DNA of 64,000 bases from Polaribacter pectinis. GTDB taxonomy: Bacteria; Bacteroidota; Bacteroidia; Flavobacteriales; Flavobacteriaceae. The position numbers and the translations under genes are program-made. Below are positions 51,300-60,032 of this stretch, piece by piece. The stretch's first letter is position 1. Each line of letters opens with the position of its first letter. Below the pieces are notes generated by a model, which ran no database searches, was not told where the DNA came from, and saw only the letters and a list, made by a program, of their open reading frames with translations. Where the stretch lies: the NCBI RefSeq assembly GCF_014352875.1, contig NZ_CP060695.1, forward strand, positions 2,573,501-2,637,500. Direction: 5' to 3'.

Positions 51300-54053
51300 T
51301 TAATACCTTAAATCTGCAGGCTCAATAAAACCTTCTTTTAAGTTGTATATTTCTTTAATGTACAACTTAATTTCAGTTATAAAATCTTCTAATTTTTCTT
51401 GTGTAATTGAATTTTCTGCTTTTTTTCTTGGCAAAGCAAAATCAATAGCTAAAAACCCACTATTCAGATTTTTAAATGAATAAATACCTGCTTCTAAAGG
51501 CTGCTTAAAGTTGTAATTTTTACTTTTTGTAAATAAATAAGCATACAATAAAACCTGAATTGCTTTCAAGTGTTTTTCATCTCGCAAATTTTCAAATTCT
51601 GGCACTCTTAAATTTGCGCCAGTAACCATACCTGTTTTATAATCGATAATTCTTAAAACGCCGTTCAATTCATCTACCCTATCTACTTGTCCGTGTAATT
51701 TTATTGGAAAATCGATTCCTTCGATATTTATTTCTGCAGATAAATTTTCTTCTGTTGCAATAATTTTTAGTTTGTTTTTACAATTTTTAAGCAACTCTTT
51801 TTCTTTAGCTAAAAAGTTGGACACAAATCTTTTTGCAACTTCAAAAATTAATCTGTTTTTTCCAGTGTTTAGGTTTCCGTTTTTAAAATGAAGTCTAAAA
51901 TGTTTTATGACCAAATCTTTAGAGTCAACTTCCATTTTAGTAATAATTTCTACTGATAAAAATTCATTTACAAAAGGTCTATATAATTCGTCTAAAGTTT
52001 CATGAACAACGGTTCCTAATGTATTAAACGCAACAGTCTCTTCAACATCATCAAATTCTTTAATTTTAAGAATTTTCTGTTTGTAAAACGAAACAGGATT
52101 GTGTAAATAATTAGTTAGAGCAGAAGGTGAAATTCCTTTTCCTGCTATTTCTTTTAATCGTTCTAAAGTACTCTCTGTTTTCGCAATTTCTTTTAATTCA
52201 GACTTGTCAGAAATTACATTTGGTGTAACTATTTTCTGAACAATATCTGTTCTCATCATTTCTAATTGAGTTACAAATCGGCTTTTTTCTCCACTTCCAA
52301 AAACATCATGTTCTGTGTTGTATAAAATAAATACGTTTTTAGCTCTTTGTAATAATCTAAAAAAATGATAAGAAAAAATAGCATCTTTTTCTCTGTATGT
52401 TGGCAAACCAAAAGCCAATTTTACATCAAAAGGAATAAAAGAATTTTGTTGCGAACTTGCTGGCAAAACACCTTCATTTGTAGATGTTAGAATAATGTTT
52501 TCAAAATCTAAAACTCGCGTTTCTAACATTCCCATTAATTGTAATCCTTTTAATGGTTCTCCTTGAAAAGACAGGGTTTCTGAAGCAATTAATTGTTTAA
52601 AAAATAATCCTAATGTTTTTAAATCTGTAAAATATTCGTATTCTGTTTGCAATGTTTTTAACTGTGTAAAAGCAGTATAAAAACGGAATAAATATTCTTT
52701 TTCTAAATCTGCTACATCTACTTTTAATATGTTTATTAAGTTTAAAATTCTATCTAAGAACTCATTAATTGTAGTATAAGAACTAAATATTGCAGCAACA
52801 ACTTTTTTTATTTCTTCGTCAGAATTTTTTAATAAAGATTCTAATTGTTGTTGTGTTATAAAAATGTGATTTTCTTTCCCAATTTCTTCGGTAAAATTAT
52901 CTACTAATGAATTCTCATTGTTAGACAATAATTTATAAATAGATTGATGTTTTAAAAATCGAACAACATCTTTATGATAAAATTCATTTACAACCGTTTT
53001 TTGTAATTTTTCTTGCGAAACAAATAATTGAAAAATTGAAAACAATAAACTTGTAGTTGGAATATCTTTTAAAGGATATCCCATAGTAATGTTAATTGCG
53101 TTGATGTTTTTAGGTAAAGAATTTAATGTAATTGGCAACAATGTTTCGTCTGCTAAAATGAGCGCCGTATTTTTAAAATCTGAAAATTTCTCTAAAATTT
53201 CACCAGCATATTTTATTTGCGTTGTATTTTTAGAAGCTCCAATTACTTGTATATTTTTTTGTGAAGAAAAAGAAGAACTTAATGTTTTTAAAGAGTTCTT
53301 TTCGTAATATTTCCACTCTTTTTTATACTTTCTGATAAAAGTTCCTGCTTGATGATTTGAATTAAAAAACGTTTCATCTAAATCCCAATAAATATCAGAA
53401 TTTTCAGTTTCCAATACTTTTTGGAATAAGAACTCTTCTGCTTTATTTAAGGCGTTAAAACCTATAAAAAAAAACTTTTTGTTGCTTTTTTCCTGAAGAT
53501 AAACATCAATATTATTGCATGCTTCTCTATACATTAAACCTTGATATCCTATTTTTCTTTCTAACAAAAATTGGTATAAAGGAGGATAAAAATTATTCAG
53601 TTTTTCTAAAAAAGAATAATGGTCTTTCATTAATTCCGTTTCTTTAAAAGTACCAGAAACAGACCATTTTTTTAACCTTTGAATATCTCTTAAATAGACA
53701 AAAATCTCTTTTGTGTCAACTAAATGTTGATCAATTTCATTAAAATCTTGTAAAACTGTAAATGCCCAAGAAGAAAAAGTATCAAAAGAATCTGGGTCTT
53801 TTTCTAAACTTTTATAAATGGTATAAAAGTGAAACAACAATTGAATACTATCTGCTTTTTGAATTCCAGAAACTTGTTGCACAAATTGCTCTATATTTAA
53901 TGTTTCTGGTAAAAACCCGACAGATATTTTATCTTTTAGAGTTTGTTTTAAAAACACTTTTGCTCTTTGTGATGGCAATATAAAAACCACATCTTCAAAG
54001 GATTTTGTGGTTTTTAAAATAGAATCTAAAGTATCTGAAATAAAGGATTGCAT
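51300..54053 (-). CDS. AddB-like inactivated helicase with PD-(D/E)XK nuclease domain
   Basis: A 917-residue AddB-type protein of double-strand-break repair. The N-terminal Walker A position reads VVFILPSQRAKVFLKQTL, without GxGKT, so the helicase part is probably inactive, as in the group called inactivated superfamily I helicase. NIILTSTNEGVLPASSQQNS with FIPFDVKLAFGLPTYREKDA matches AddB motifs. The C-terminal nuclease has the RIIDYKTG motif (Asp-Tyr-Lys about 804-806) and the QVLLYAY helix, as in RecB-family nucleases. The TTG at 54071 was rejected in favour of ATG 54053. No addA partner is adjacent. Confidence 0.88.
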   Translation of the reverse strand: MQSFISDTLDSILKTTKSFEDVVFILPSQRAKVFLKQTLKDKISVGFLPETLNIEQFVQQVSGIQKADSIQLLFHFYTIYKSLEKDPDSFDTFSSWAFTVLQDFNEIDQHLVDTKEIFVYLRDIQRLKKWSVSGTFKETELMKDHYSFLEKLNNFYPPLYQFLLERKIGYQGLMYREACNNIDVYLQEKSNKKFFFIGFNALNKAEEFLFQKVLETENSDIYWDLDETFFNSNHQAGTFIRKYKKEWKYYEKNSLKTLSSSFSSQKNIQVIGASKNTTQIKYAGEILEKFSDFKNTALILADETLLPITLNSLPKNINAINITMGYPLKDIPTTSLLFSIFQLFVSQEKLQKTVVNEFYHKDVVRFLKHQSIYKLLSNNENSLVDNFTEEIGKENHIFITQQQLESLLKNSDEEIKKVVAAIFSSYTTINEFLDRILNLINILKVDVADLEKEYLFRFYTAFTQLKTLQTEYEYFTDLKTLGLFFKQLIASETLSFQGEPLKGLQLMGMLETRVLDFENIILTSTNEGVLPASSQQNSFIPFDVKLAFGLPTYREKDAIFSYHFFRLLQRAKNVFILYNTEHDVFGSGEKSRFVTQLEMMRTDIVQKIVTPNVISDKSELKEIAKTESTLERLKEIAGKGISPSALTNYLHNPVSFYKQKILKIKEFDDVEETVAFNTLGTVVHETLDELYRPFVNEFLSVEIITKMEVDSKDLVIKHFRLHFKNGNLNTGKNRLIFEVAKRFVSNFLAKEKELLKNCKNKLKIIATEENLSAEINIEGIDFPIKLHGQVDRVDELNGVLRIIDYKTGMVTGANLRVPEFENLRDEKHLKAIQVLLYAYLFTKSKNYNFKQPLEAGIYSFKNLNSGFLAIDFALPRKKAENSITQEKLEDFITEIKLYIKEIYNLKEGFIEPADLRY

Positions 54054-54133
54054 AGAATTTTTTGAGTTCAATTGGTTTTTCTAAATTACAAAATCTTACT
54101 TTTATAGCTATTAAATCTTTAATTTTAATTTTG

Positions 54134-54913
54134 ATGAAAAACGAATTAAAAATTGTTGGAATTCAAGCAGATTTGGTTTGGGAAAATCCCGCTAAAAACA
54201 TTGCTTTTTTTACTGAAAAAATAAATGCCTTAAATTCTGATATAGATTTAGTTGTTTTACCCGAAATGTTTACTTCTGGCTTTACTATGAATCCTGAAAA
54301 TGTTGCAGAAAAAATAGATGGTTTTTCTGTTTCTTGGATGCAAAAAACAGCTTCAGAAAAACAAATTGCTATTTGTGGAAGTTTGGTAATTATAGAGGAT
54401 AATAAATTCTACAATCGTTTTGTTTTTGTTTGTCCTTCTGGTGAAATTGAAACTTATAATAAAAGACACTCTTTTACTTTAGCTGGTGAAGATAAAGTCT
54501 ATACTTCTGGTTCTGAAAAACTAATTATCGAATACAATGGATGGAAAATTTGTCCACTTATTTGTTACGATTTGCGTTTTCCTGTTTGGGTAAGAAACAC
54601 CGAAAATTACGATTTACTTTTATTTATGGCTAATTGGCCTGTTACAAGAATAAAAGCTTGGGATACACTTTTAAAAGCGCGTGCAATTGAAAATATGTGT
54701 TATGTAATTGGAGTAAATAGAACTGGAAAAGATGCCAATAATTACGAATATTCTGGAAATTCTTTAATTATTGATTATTTGGGTGAAGAGATTTGTTCTT
54801 TAGCTGAAAATGAAGTTGGGATTGTACCTGCAACTATTCTTAAAGACAAACAAGAAAAGGTAAGAGAAAAATTAGGGTTTTTGAATGATAAAGATTCTTT
54901 TAATATAGTTTAA
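54134..54913 (+). CDS. Nitrilase superfamily omega-amidase (Nit2/YafV-like)
   Basis: A 259-residue carbon-nitrogen hydrolase with the triad Glu44 (VLPEMFTSGF), Lys110 (YNKRHSF) and Cys144 (LICYDLRFPVW). The IxYDLRFP motif and ending VREKLGFLNDKDSF fit the omega-amidase group, which removes ammonia from 2-oxoglutaramate or 2-oxosuccinamate and so salvages transamination products. The frame extends to a TTG at 54062, but conserved sequence starts at ATG 54134. The TAATTTTG directly before this ATG may be a chance match. A 20-bp inverted repeat includes its stop codon. Confidence 0.92.
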   Translation: MKNELKIVGIQADLVWENPAKNIAFFTEKINALNSDIDLVVLPEMFTSGFTMNPENVAEKIDGFSVSWMQKTASEKQIAICGSLVIIEDNKFYNRFVFVCPSGEIETYNKRHSFTLAGEDKVYTSGSEKLIIEYNGWKICPLICYDLRFPVWVRNTENYDLLLFMANWPVTRIKAWDTLLKARAIENMCYVIGVNRTGKDANNYEYSGNSLIIDYLGEEICSLAENEVGIVPATILKDKQEKVREKLGFLNDKDSFNIV

Positions 54914-54955
54914 TCGTGTAATTGTTTTCACAAATAAACAATTACACGATTAAAC
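54908..54955. terminator. Bidirectional terminator between omega-amidase and desaturase genes
   Basis: Perfect 20-bp inverted repeat 54908-54927 / 54936-54955 (gtttaatcgtgtaattgttt / aaacaattacacgattaaac), 8-nt loop. It contains the stop codon of the omega-amidase gene (54911-54913) and ends 9 bp before the convergent desaturase stop. Confidence 0.8.
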
Positions 54956-54964
54956 AGTATTTCT

Positions 54965-55948
54965 TTAAGCTGGAACCATCCATTTGAAATTAAACTTAGT
55001 ATCTGGAATTACAATTCTCTCTGTAATTCTGTACATTCTGTCTGGTAATTTCATTAAATAATCTCTTGCTTTTTCTGCTTCTGGAGTAAGATTTGTAATC
55101 TTATCAATCTCCCACATTGTATTTAATTTCTTTAGAATATCCACATAATCGAAACCTGTGTAAACACCAACTCTTTGTGCTACTGCAGAGAAATCGTCGA
55201 ACAAACTACCTTTTGCACCAAAAGATTCTCTTAAATGCATTGCTGGCATAACGATTTTGTACTTCATCATGTGTTGAAAAGCCAACATCATTTCACTTGG
55301 GTCAATTTTGAAAATTTCCTTAACAAAATGTGCATATGCTTGGTGATGACGCATCTCATCTCCTGCAATAATTTTAGACATTTTAGCTAATGCTTTATGC
55401 CCTTTTTTACGTGCAATTTTTGCTACATTATTATGAGAAACGTAAGTCGCTAACTCCTGAAATGTAGTGTACACAAAGTTTTTATATGGGTCTGTAGATG
55501 TACCAATATCGAAACCATCTGCAATTAAATGTTGTGTAGAAATTTCTACTTCACGCATGTTTACACGACCAGATAAATATAAATATTTGTTTAAAGTGTC
55601 TCCATGTCTGTTTTCTTCAGCCGTCCAAGTTCTTACCCACTTTGCCCAACTATTATCTGGGTCTTGGCTAACTCCATCTAAATCTAACAACCAAGATTCG
55701 TAGGTTGGTAGAGCTTCTTCTGTAATGGTATCTCCAACAAGAACTACCCAAAAATCGTCATGTAATTCTTTAGACAATTCTCTAATTTCTTCTACTTCAG
55801 AAATAAATGAATCTTTTTGTGAGTTTGGTAAAAAGTCTGTTGGTTGCCAGATTTTTTCAGCGGGAATTAAATATCTTTCCATGAAAACATCCATGCTTTT
55901 TTCAAGCTGCAACATTACTTCTTTTCTAATATTTTTAATTGTAGACAT
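54965..55948 (-). CDS. Acyl-ACP desaturase (soluble diiron)
   Basis: A 327-residue ferritin-like desaturase that puts a double bond in acyl chains bound to ACP. Iron ligands: EENRHG (111-116) and DEMRHH (197-202), plus Glu78 and Glu165 in the first and third helices. DDFWVVLVGDTITEEALPTY and FVYTTFQELATYVSHNNVAK match the family, including bacterial and plant stearoyl-ACP desaturases. Unsaturated chains keep membranes fluid in the cold. Last gene of a three-gene operon after PlsC-like and 4-TM proteins (gaps 4 and 1 bp). Confidence 0.94.
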   Translation of the reverse strand: MSTIKNIRKEVMLQLEKSMDVFMERYLIPAEKIWQPTDFLPNSQKDSFISEVEEIRELSKELHDDFWVVLVGDTITEEALPTYESWLLDLDGVSQDPDNSWAKWVRTWTAEENRHGDTLNKYLYLSGRVNMREVEISTQHLIADGFDIGTSTDPYKNFVYTTFQELATYVSHNNVAKIARKKGHKALAKMSKIIAGDEMRHHQAYAHFVKEIFKIDPSEMMLAFQHMMKYKIVMPAMHLRESFGAKGSLFDDFSAVAQRVGVYTGFDYVDILKKLNTMWEIDKITNLTPEAEKARDYLMKLPDRMYRITERIVIPDTKFNFKWMVPA

Positions 55949-55952
55949 TTTT

Positions 55953-56681
55953 TTATTTTATGTGTTCTTTAATTACTTTTTCTGTTTTTTCTAATAATTC
56001 TTCGAAAGGTAAAGAGCTGATTTTTATAGGTTCGTGTGAGGTAATTGTTATTGGGCTACCTAAACCTAATGGAAATTTTCCATATTTAAAAACTTTCCAT
56101 GAATTATTTATAGTTAAAGGTACTATATAACCGTCTTTATTATATTTTGTGATTACTTTTAATCCGTTTGTTGCGAATTTTTTTGGCTCTCCATTTCTAC
56201 TTCTTGTTCCTTCTGGGAAAATAATTGCGCCCCATTTTTCTTCGTTAATCTTTTTAGAAAAACGTACCAATTCGCTAATTGCTTGTTTTGGATCTTTTCT
56301 ATTAATTAGTGCTGCGCCTCCATTTCTTAAATTGAAAGAAACACTTGGTATACCTTTTCCGAGTTCAATTTTTGCCACAAATTTTGGGTATTGTTTTCTA
56401 AAAAACCATCCTATTGGTGGAATATCAAACGTAGATTGATGATTTGAAACAAATATTACAGAAGTATCTTCTGGTACTTTATGTTTGTTGATTAATCTTA
56501 TTGGGACTCCAATTATCAACATAGATTTTACTAAAAAAAAGTTGAGTATTGAAACCATTTTGGCGTGTGCTTTCAGCCCAAATAAATTAAAACTCAACCA
56601 TTGTAATGGATGAAATATAATTAAGAGTAAATAAAACACCAGTATAAAAATTGGTGATAATATGTAGCTTATTATTTTCAT
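55953..56681 (-). CDS. Lysophospholipid acyltransferase (PlsC/1-acyl-G3P acyltransferase family)
   Basis: A 242-residue membrane acyltransferase: N-terminal membrane helix, then the HX4D motif (His81-Asp86 in SNHQSTFD), and FPEGTRSRNG (155-164), which binds the phosphate. GKGIPSVSFNLRNGGAALIN with RKDPKQAI lies between. It transfers an acyl chain to lysophosphatidate, or to another lysolipid. Co-transcribed with the desaturase, suggesting that it incorporates the unsaturated chains. Several PlsC paralogs are normal, so the exact substrate is open. Confidence 0.9.
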   Translation of the reverse strand: MKIISYILSPIFILVFYLLLIIFHPLQWLSFNLFGLKAHAKMVSILNFFLVKSMLIIGVPIRLINKHKVPEDTSVIFVSNHQSTFDIPPIGWFFRKQYPKFVAKIELGKGIPSVSFNLRNGGAALINRKDPKQAISELVRFSKKINEEKWGAIIFPEGTRSRNGEPKKFATNGLKVITKYNKDGYIVPLTINNSWKVFKYGKFPLGLGSPITITSHEPIKISSLPFEELLEKTEKVIKEHIK

Positions 56682-56682
56682 T

Positions 56683-57105
56683 CTATAACCAATTATTCCA
56701 AGGAATTCTTGAAAGTATTAATAATAAGGCTATTCCGTAAAAAATTACAAATGTTTTAAATCTTGCAGGATCTGTTGTTTTCTTTTTATGTTTAGACCAA
56801 CCAATTGTAATTAATACGATTGCTAAAATCATCATTATTGGGTGTTCTACAGCTAATAATCTTGTTGCTTTCTCTCCCATAACAGCTGCAGAGTCGGCTT
56901 TTAAAGCTTTATACCAAGGTGACATAAAATACCAACCTAAACCTATTAATAGTTGAATATGGGATACTATTAGTGTAAACAATCCTAGACGTAAATCTTT
57001 GTCTTTAAATTCTTTCTTTTGTGTTAATCCTATAATTGCATTTACTACTGTAAAAATTAAAATTAGCACTACTAAATATGCCCAGTATGAGTGTATTTCT
57101 TTCAT
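56683..57105 (-). CDS. Four-helix membrane protein (annotated cytochrome B-like in relatives)
   Basis: A 140-residue protein with four membrane helices (YWAYLVVLILIFTVVNAIIG, LGLFTLIVSHIQLLIGLGWY, AVEHPIMMILAIVLITIGWS, FKTFVIFYGIALLLILSRIP). His in helices 2 and 3 (SHIQLL, EHPIMM) could bind heme, the reason relatives are called cytochrome B; this is unproven. First gene of the lipid operon, 1 bp before the PlsC-like gene. Electron supply to the desaturase would be an attractive role, but it is inference only. Confidence 0.75.
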   Translation of the reverse strand: MKEIHSYWAYLVVLILIFTVVNAIIGLTQKKEFKDKDLRLGLFTLIVSHIQLLIGLGWYFMSPWYKALKADSAAVMGEKATRLLAVEHPIMMILAIVLITIGWSKHKKKTTDPARFKTFVIFYGIALLLILSRIPWNNWL

Positions 57106-57154
57106 AATTAATAATTGTTTTTAATATGGGTAAAGTTACTAATTTTAAAAATAA

Positions 57155-57182
57155 AAAAACCACCTCAAATGAGGTGGTTTTT
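57155..57182 (-). terminator. Terminator after the TonB receptor gene
   Basis: Perfect 12-bp stem 57155-57166 / 57171-57182 (aaaaaccacctc / gaggtggttttt), 4-nt loop, T-run on the minus strand, 23 bp beyond the stop. Confidence 0.9.
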
Positions 57183-57204
57183 ATAAAATATGTACTGTTT
57201 AGAA

Positions 57205-59811
57205 TTAGAAATTATATCTAACACTTACGTTCCAAGTTCTTCCGTAACCAAAATAACCTTCGTTTGCAGTATCTACACCTTTGTAAAATACTCCATTAGC
57301 ATCACTATCATTATAAATATTAGTTCTTAATTCAGACAAATATTCAGTATCTAAAACGTTATTAACGTTTGCTCTTAAGCTTATAGATTTGTCATTATCT
57401 GATCCTAAATCAAATTTGTAAGATACTCCAAAATCTAATAAACCATAAGAAGGTAATTTTAAATTTTCTTTAACGGCACCTACATTTGCATATAAATTGT
57501 CATAGAATCTATAGTCAGAATCAATACTTAATCCTTTAAAAATATTATAATCGATACCTAATCCTGTAGAGAATTGTGCAGCATCTCCTACTTTACCTCC
57601 ATCTACATCAACTAAAGATGGTGGAGCAGTTACATTTCTGTCTTCATCTAATGTTCTAGAAGTTACAGTACCAACATACTCCCACTCACCTGCAGATAAG
57701 AAACCTTTTAATTTAATATCTGAAGTAATATTTGCGATAAAATCTACCTCAACTCCTTTATGGTATTGACTTTGACCTGTAGTTTCTGTAATTGTAACAA
57801 TGTTATTAGACACTCTTGAACTACCATCTACTCTATCTTTCCAGCTTGTGCTGTATAAGTTAACATTTGCTTTTAAATTTTCTGAAGAATAGCTATAACC
57901 AAATTCTAATCCAAATATTTTTTCATTTTGAGAAGAAGGGTTAATTGAGTTATCAAAACTATTAAAGATATTATCATGGTAAGGTTGACGAGAATAATAA
58001 CCTGTATTCATATAAACAGAGTTATTGTCATCAAATCTATAAGCTCCACCAATCTTTACATTATAACCAATGTTATTTACTTTTTCAGAATCTTGAAATT
58101 CTGGTAAATAATCATATCTATCAAATCTTTGGTGATTTTGAGAAGATAAAGAACCTTGGAAAAACCCAGATAAACCATCGTTAGAATACTCTAATTGTGT
58201 AAACAAACCTGCATAAGATATTCTTTCACTACTATCATAATCAATTCTTTGGTCTTCACTTGCAGAATTGAACATTGTTGCCCAAGGATTTGCATCGAAA
58301 CTATTAGTTGCAACAACATCTACAGTTGGTCCAACTCTGTTATGAGTATCATCTTTTAAAGTTCTATCTTCTGTCCAAGAAGATAATCCGTGAAAGTTCT
58401 CTACTTGTCTAAAGTGAGTTCCATAATAAGTTCTTAAATCTGCACCAACATTCCAAGTAAGGTTGTCATTAATTTTGTGTTCAAAATTAGATACAACACC
58501 AAACCATCTGTGATTATTCATAGAAGATCTTGTTATATAAGCACTGTTTCCGAAGTTACCGTCTACAGCTGCTGCGTTGTTTGCATAAATTGCATCATAA
58601 TCTATAAGACCATCAGCAGTTCTTACTCTACGACCTCTGTTTCCTGTTCCACCACCTGCTCCAAATGAAGCGTAAACTACAGTAGATAAGCTAGAAGCAT
58701 CAGAGATAGTATAATCCCAGTTTAAGTTTAATACTGGTTTATGATAGAAGTTTCTTCTTTCTGTCATATACTCACCATTGTAAGTACCCCAGTTATTATT
58801 ATATTTTAATCCTTTGTCTAAATAAGTAGCTATACTTTTAGAAAAGTTTTGGTCGTGCCATTGTGGAGCACCAGTAATTAAGAAGTTAAAGTTATGATTG
58901 TCATTTGGCTTATAACCAAAAGAAATAAAGTAAGTTTGACCTTGTCCTTTAGTACCATCATTGTACCCATCACCTTGCCAGTGAGATAACATAACACTTG
59001 CTCCAAAACCATTTTCGTTTATACCTGTATTATAAGATACAGTAGTTTTTAAGTAACTATCATTTGCAGTACCAGCAGAAACATAACCACCTTCAGTCTT
59101 ATCTGTAGTTTTTGTAACAAAGTTCATTGTACCACCAACAGAAGAAATTGCTAATTTAGAAGCTCCTAAACCTCTTTGAATTTGAACTGCACTTGCAATA
59201 TCATTAACACCAGACCAGTTAGACCAGTACATTTTACCATCTTCCATACCATTAATTGGTTGTCCGTTTAATAAAAACGCTGTGTTTGTTTGATCAAAAC
59301 CACGAACTGAAATTCTAGAATCTCCAAAACCACCAGATTGTCCGGCAACATAAATAGATGGAGTGTTAACTAAAGCCATTGTTACATCTTGTGTACCAAT
59401 TTTCTTCTGAATTTCTGCAGCTTTAATTGTAGAAACTGCAACAGGAGTTTGTCTTCCACCTGCTAAATCAATTACACCTTTACCTACAATTACAACTTCA
59501 TCTAAAGAATCTGCATCTTCTGTAAGTTGAATAGATCCTAAATTTGCTTTTGAAGAAGAAAAAGTAACTCTTTTTGTATTGTAACCAATAAATGAAATTA
59601 CAACAGTACCCGCATTAGATGTTGCGTTTAAAGTAAATTTACCATCAAAATCTGTAGAAGTACCATTAGTTGTACCTCTTACAACAATACTTGCTCCTGG
59701 TAAAGGTTGGTTTGTTTCGTCTACAACCGTACCAGTAATTTTAGTTTGTCCTAAAACAGTAGCAGACACAAAAAGTAATGCTACAAATAATAAGTTTTTA
59801 AAATTTTTCAT
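57205..59811 (-). CDS. TonB-dependent receptor
   Basis: An 868-residue outer-membrane receptor. Signal peptide MKNFKNLLFVALLFVSATVL; residues 22-110 form a carboxypeptidase-regulatory-like domain (ITGTVVDETNQPLPGASIVV, TDFDGKFTL); residues about 125-240 are the plug (TPSIYVAGQSGGFGDSRISV, GAVQIQRGLG-type QIQRGLGASKLAIS); the rest is a 22-strand barrel ending in GYGRTWNVSVRYNF with the terminal aromatic. It takes up a ligand with energy from TonB. No SusD partner is adjacent, so a SusC pairing is not supported; siderophore, metal or peptide ligands remain possible. A 221-bp leader/promoter region lies upstream. Confidence 0.95.
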   Translation of the reverse strand: MKNFKNLLFVALLFVSATVLGQTKITGTVVDETNQPLPGASIVVRGTTNGTSTDFDGKFTLNATSNAGTVVISFIGYNTKRVTFSSSKANLGSIQLTEDADSLDEVVIVGKGVIDLAGGRQTPVAVSTIKAAEIQKKIGTQDVTMALVNTPSIYVAGQSGGFGDSRISVRGFDQTNTAFLLNGQPINGMEDGKMYWSNWSGVNDIASAVQIQRGLGASKLAISSVGGTMNFVTKTTDKTEGGYVSAGTANDSYLKTTVSYNTGINENGFGASVMLSHWQGDGYNDGTKGQGQTYFISFGYKPNDNHNFNFLITGAPQWHDQNFSKSIATYLDKGLKYNNNWGTYNGEYMTERRNFYHKPVLNLNWDYTISDASSLSTVVYASFGAGGGTGNRGRRVRTADGLIDYDAIYANNAAAVDGNFGNSAYITRSSMNNHRWFGVVSNFEHKINDNLTWNVGADLRTYYGTHFRQVENFHGLSSWTEDRTLKDDTHNRVGPTVDVVATNSFDANPWATMFNSASEDQRIDYDSSERISYAGLFTQLEYSNDGLSGFFQGSLSSQNHQRFDRYDYLPEFQDSEKVNNIGYNVKIGGAYRFDDNNSVYMNTGYYSRQPYHDNIFNSFDNSINPSSQNEKIFGLEFGYSYSSENLKANVNLYSTSWKDRVDGSSRVSNNIVTITETTGQSQYHKGVEVDFIANITSDIKLKGFLSAGEWEYVGTVTSRTLDEDRNVTAPPSLVDVDGGKVGDAAQFSTGLGIDYNIFKGLSIDSDYRFYDNLYANVGAVKENLKLPSYGLLDFGVSYKFDLGSDNDKSISLRANVNNVLDTEYLSELRTNIYNDSDANGVFYKGVDTANEGYFGYGRTWNVSVRYNF

Positions 59812-60032
59812 TGTTTAAATTTATGTTATTAAATATTTTGCAAAACTCTTGCTTTTACAGAGTTTTAATGTTAATTTAATGTTAAGTTTTAACAGAAAAT
59901 TAAGACAACGAAATTTAACAAATTTAAACCTTATTCTTTATAAATGAGTAACTTACATATTAACAACTTTGTTAACAAGAATGCATTTATAAGTTAATTT
60001 TTTTAACTTTTAACTTTTAAAACATTCTTTTA

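Noticed and set aside
54126..54133. TAATTTTG directly before the omega-amidase ATG as a promoter
   Set aside because: Transcription at the usual distance would begin inside the start codon; in such AT-rich sequence a chance match is likelier.
57205..59811. SusC-like receptor of a polysaccharide-utilisation locus
   Set aside because: No SusD gene, glycan enzymes or regulator adjoins it; pgi lies upstream and the lipid operon downstream.
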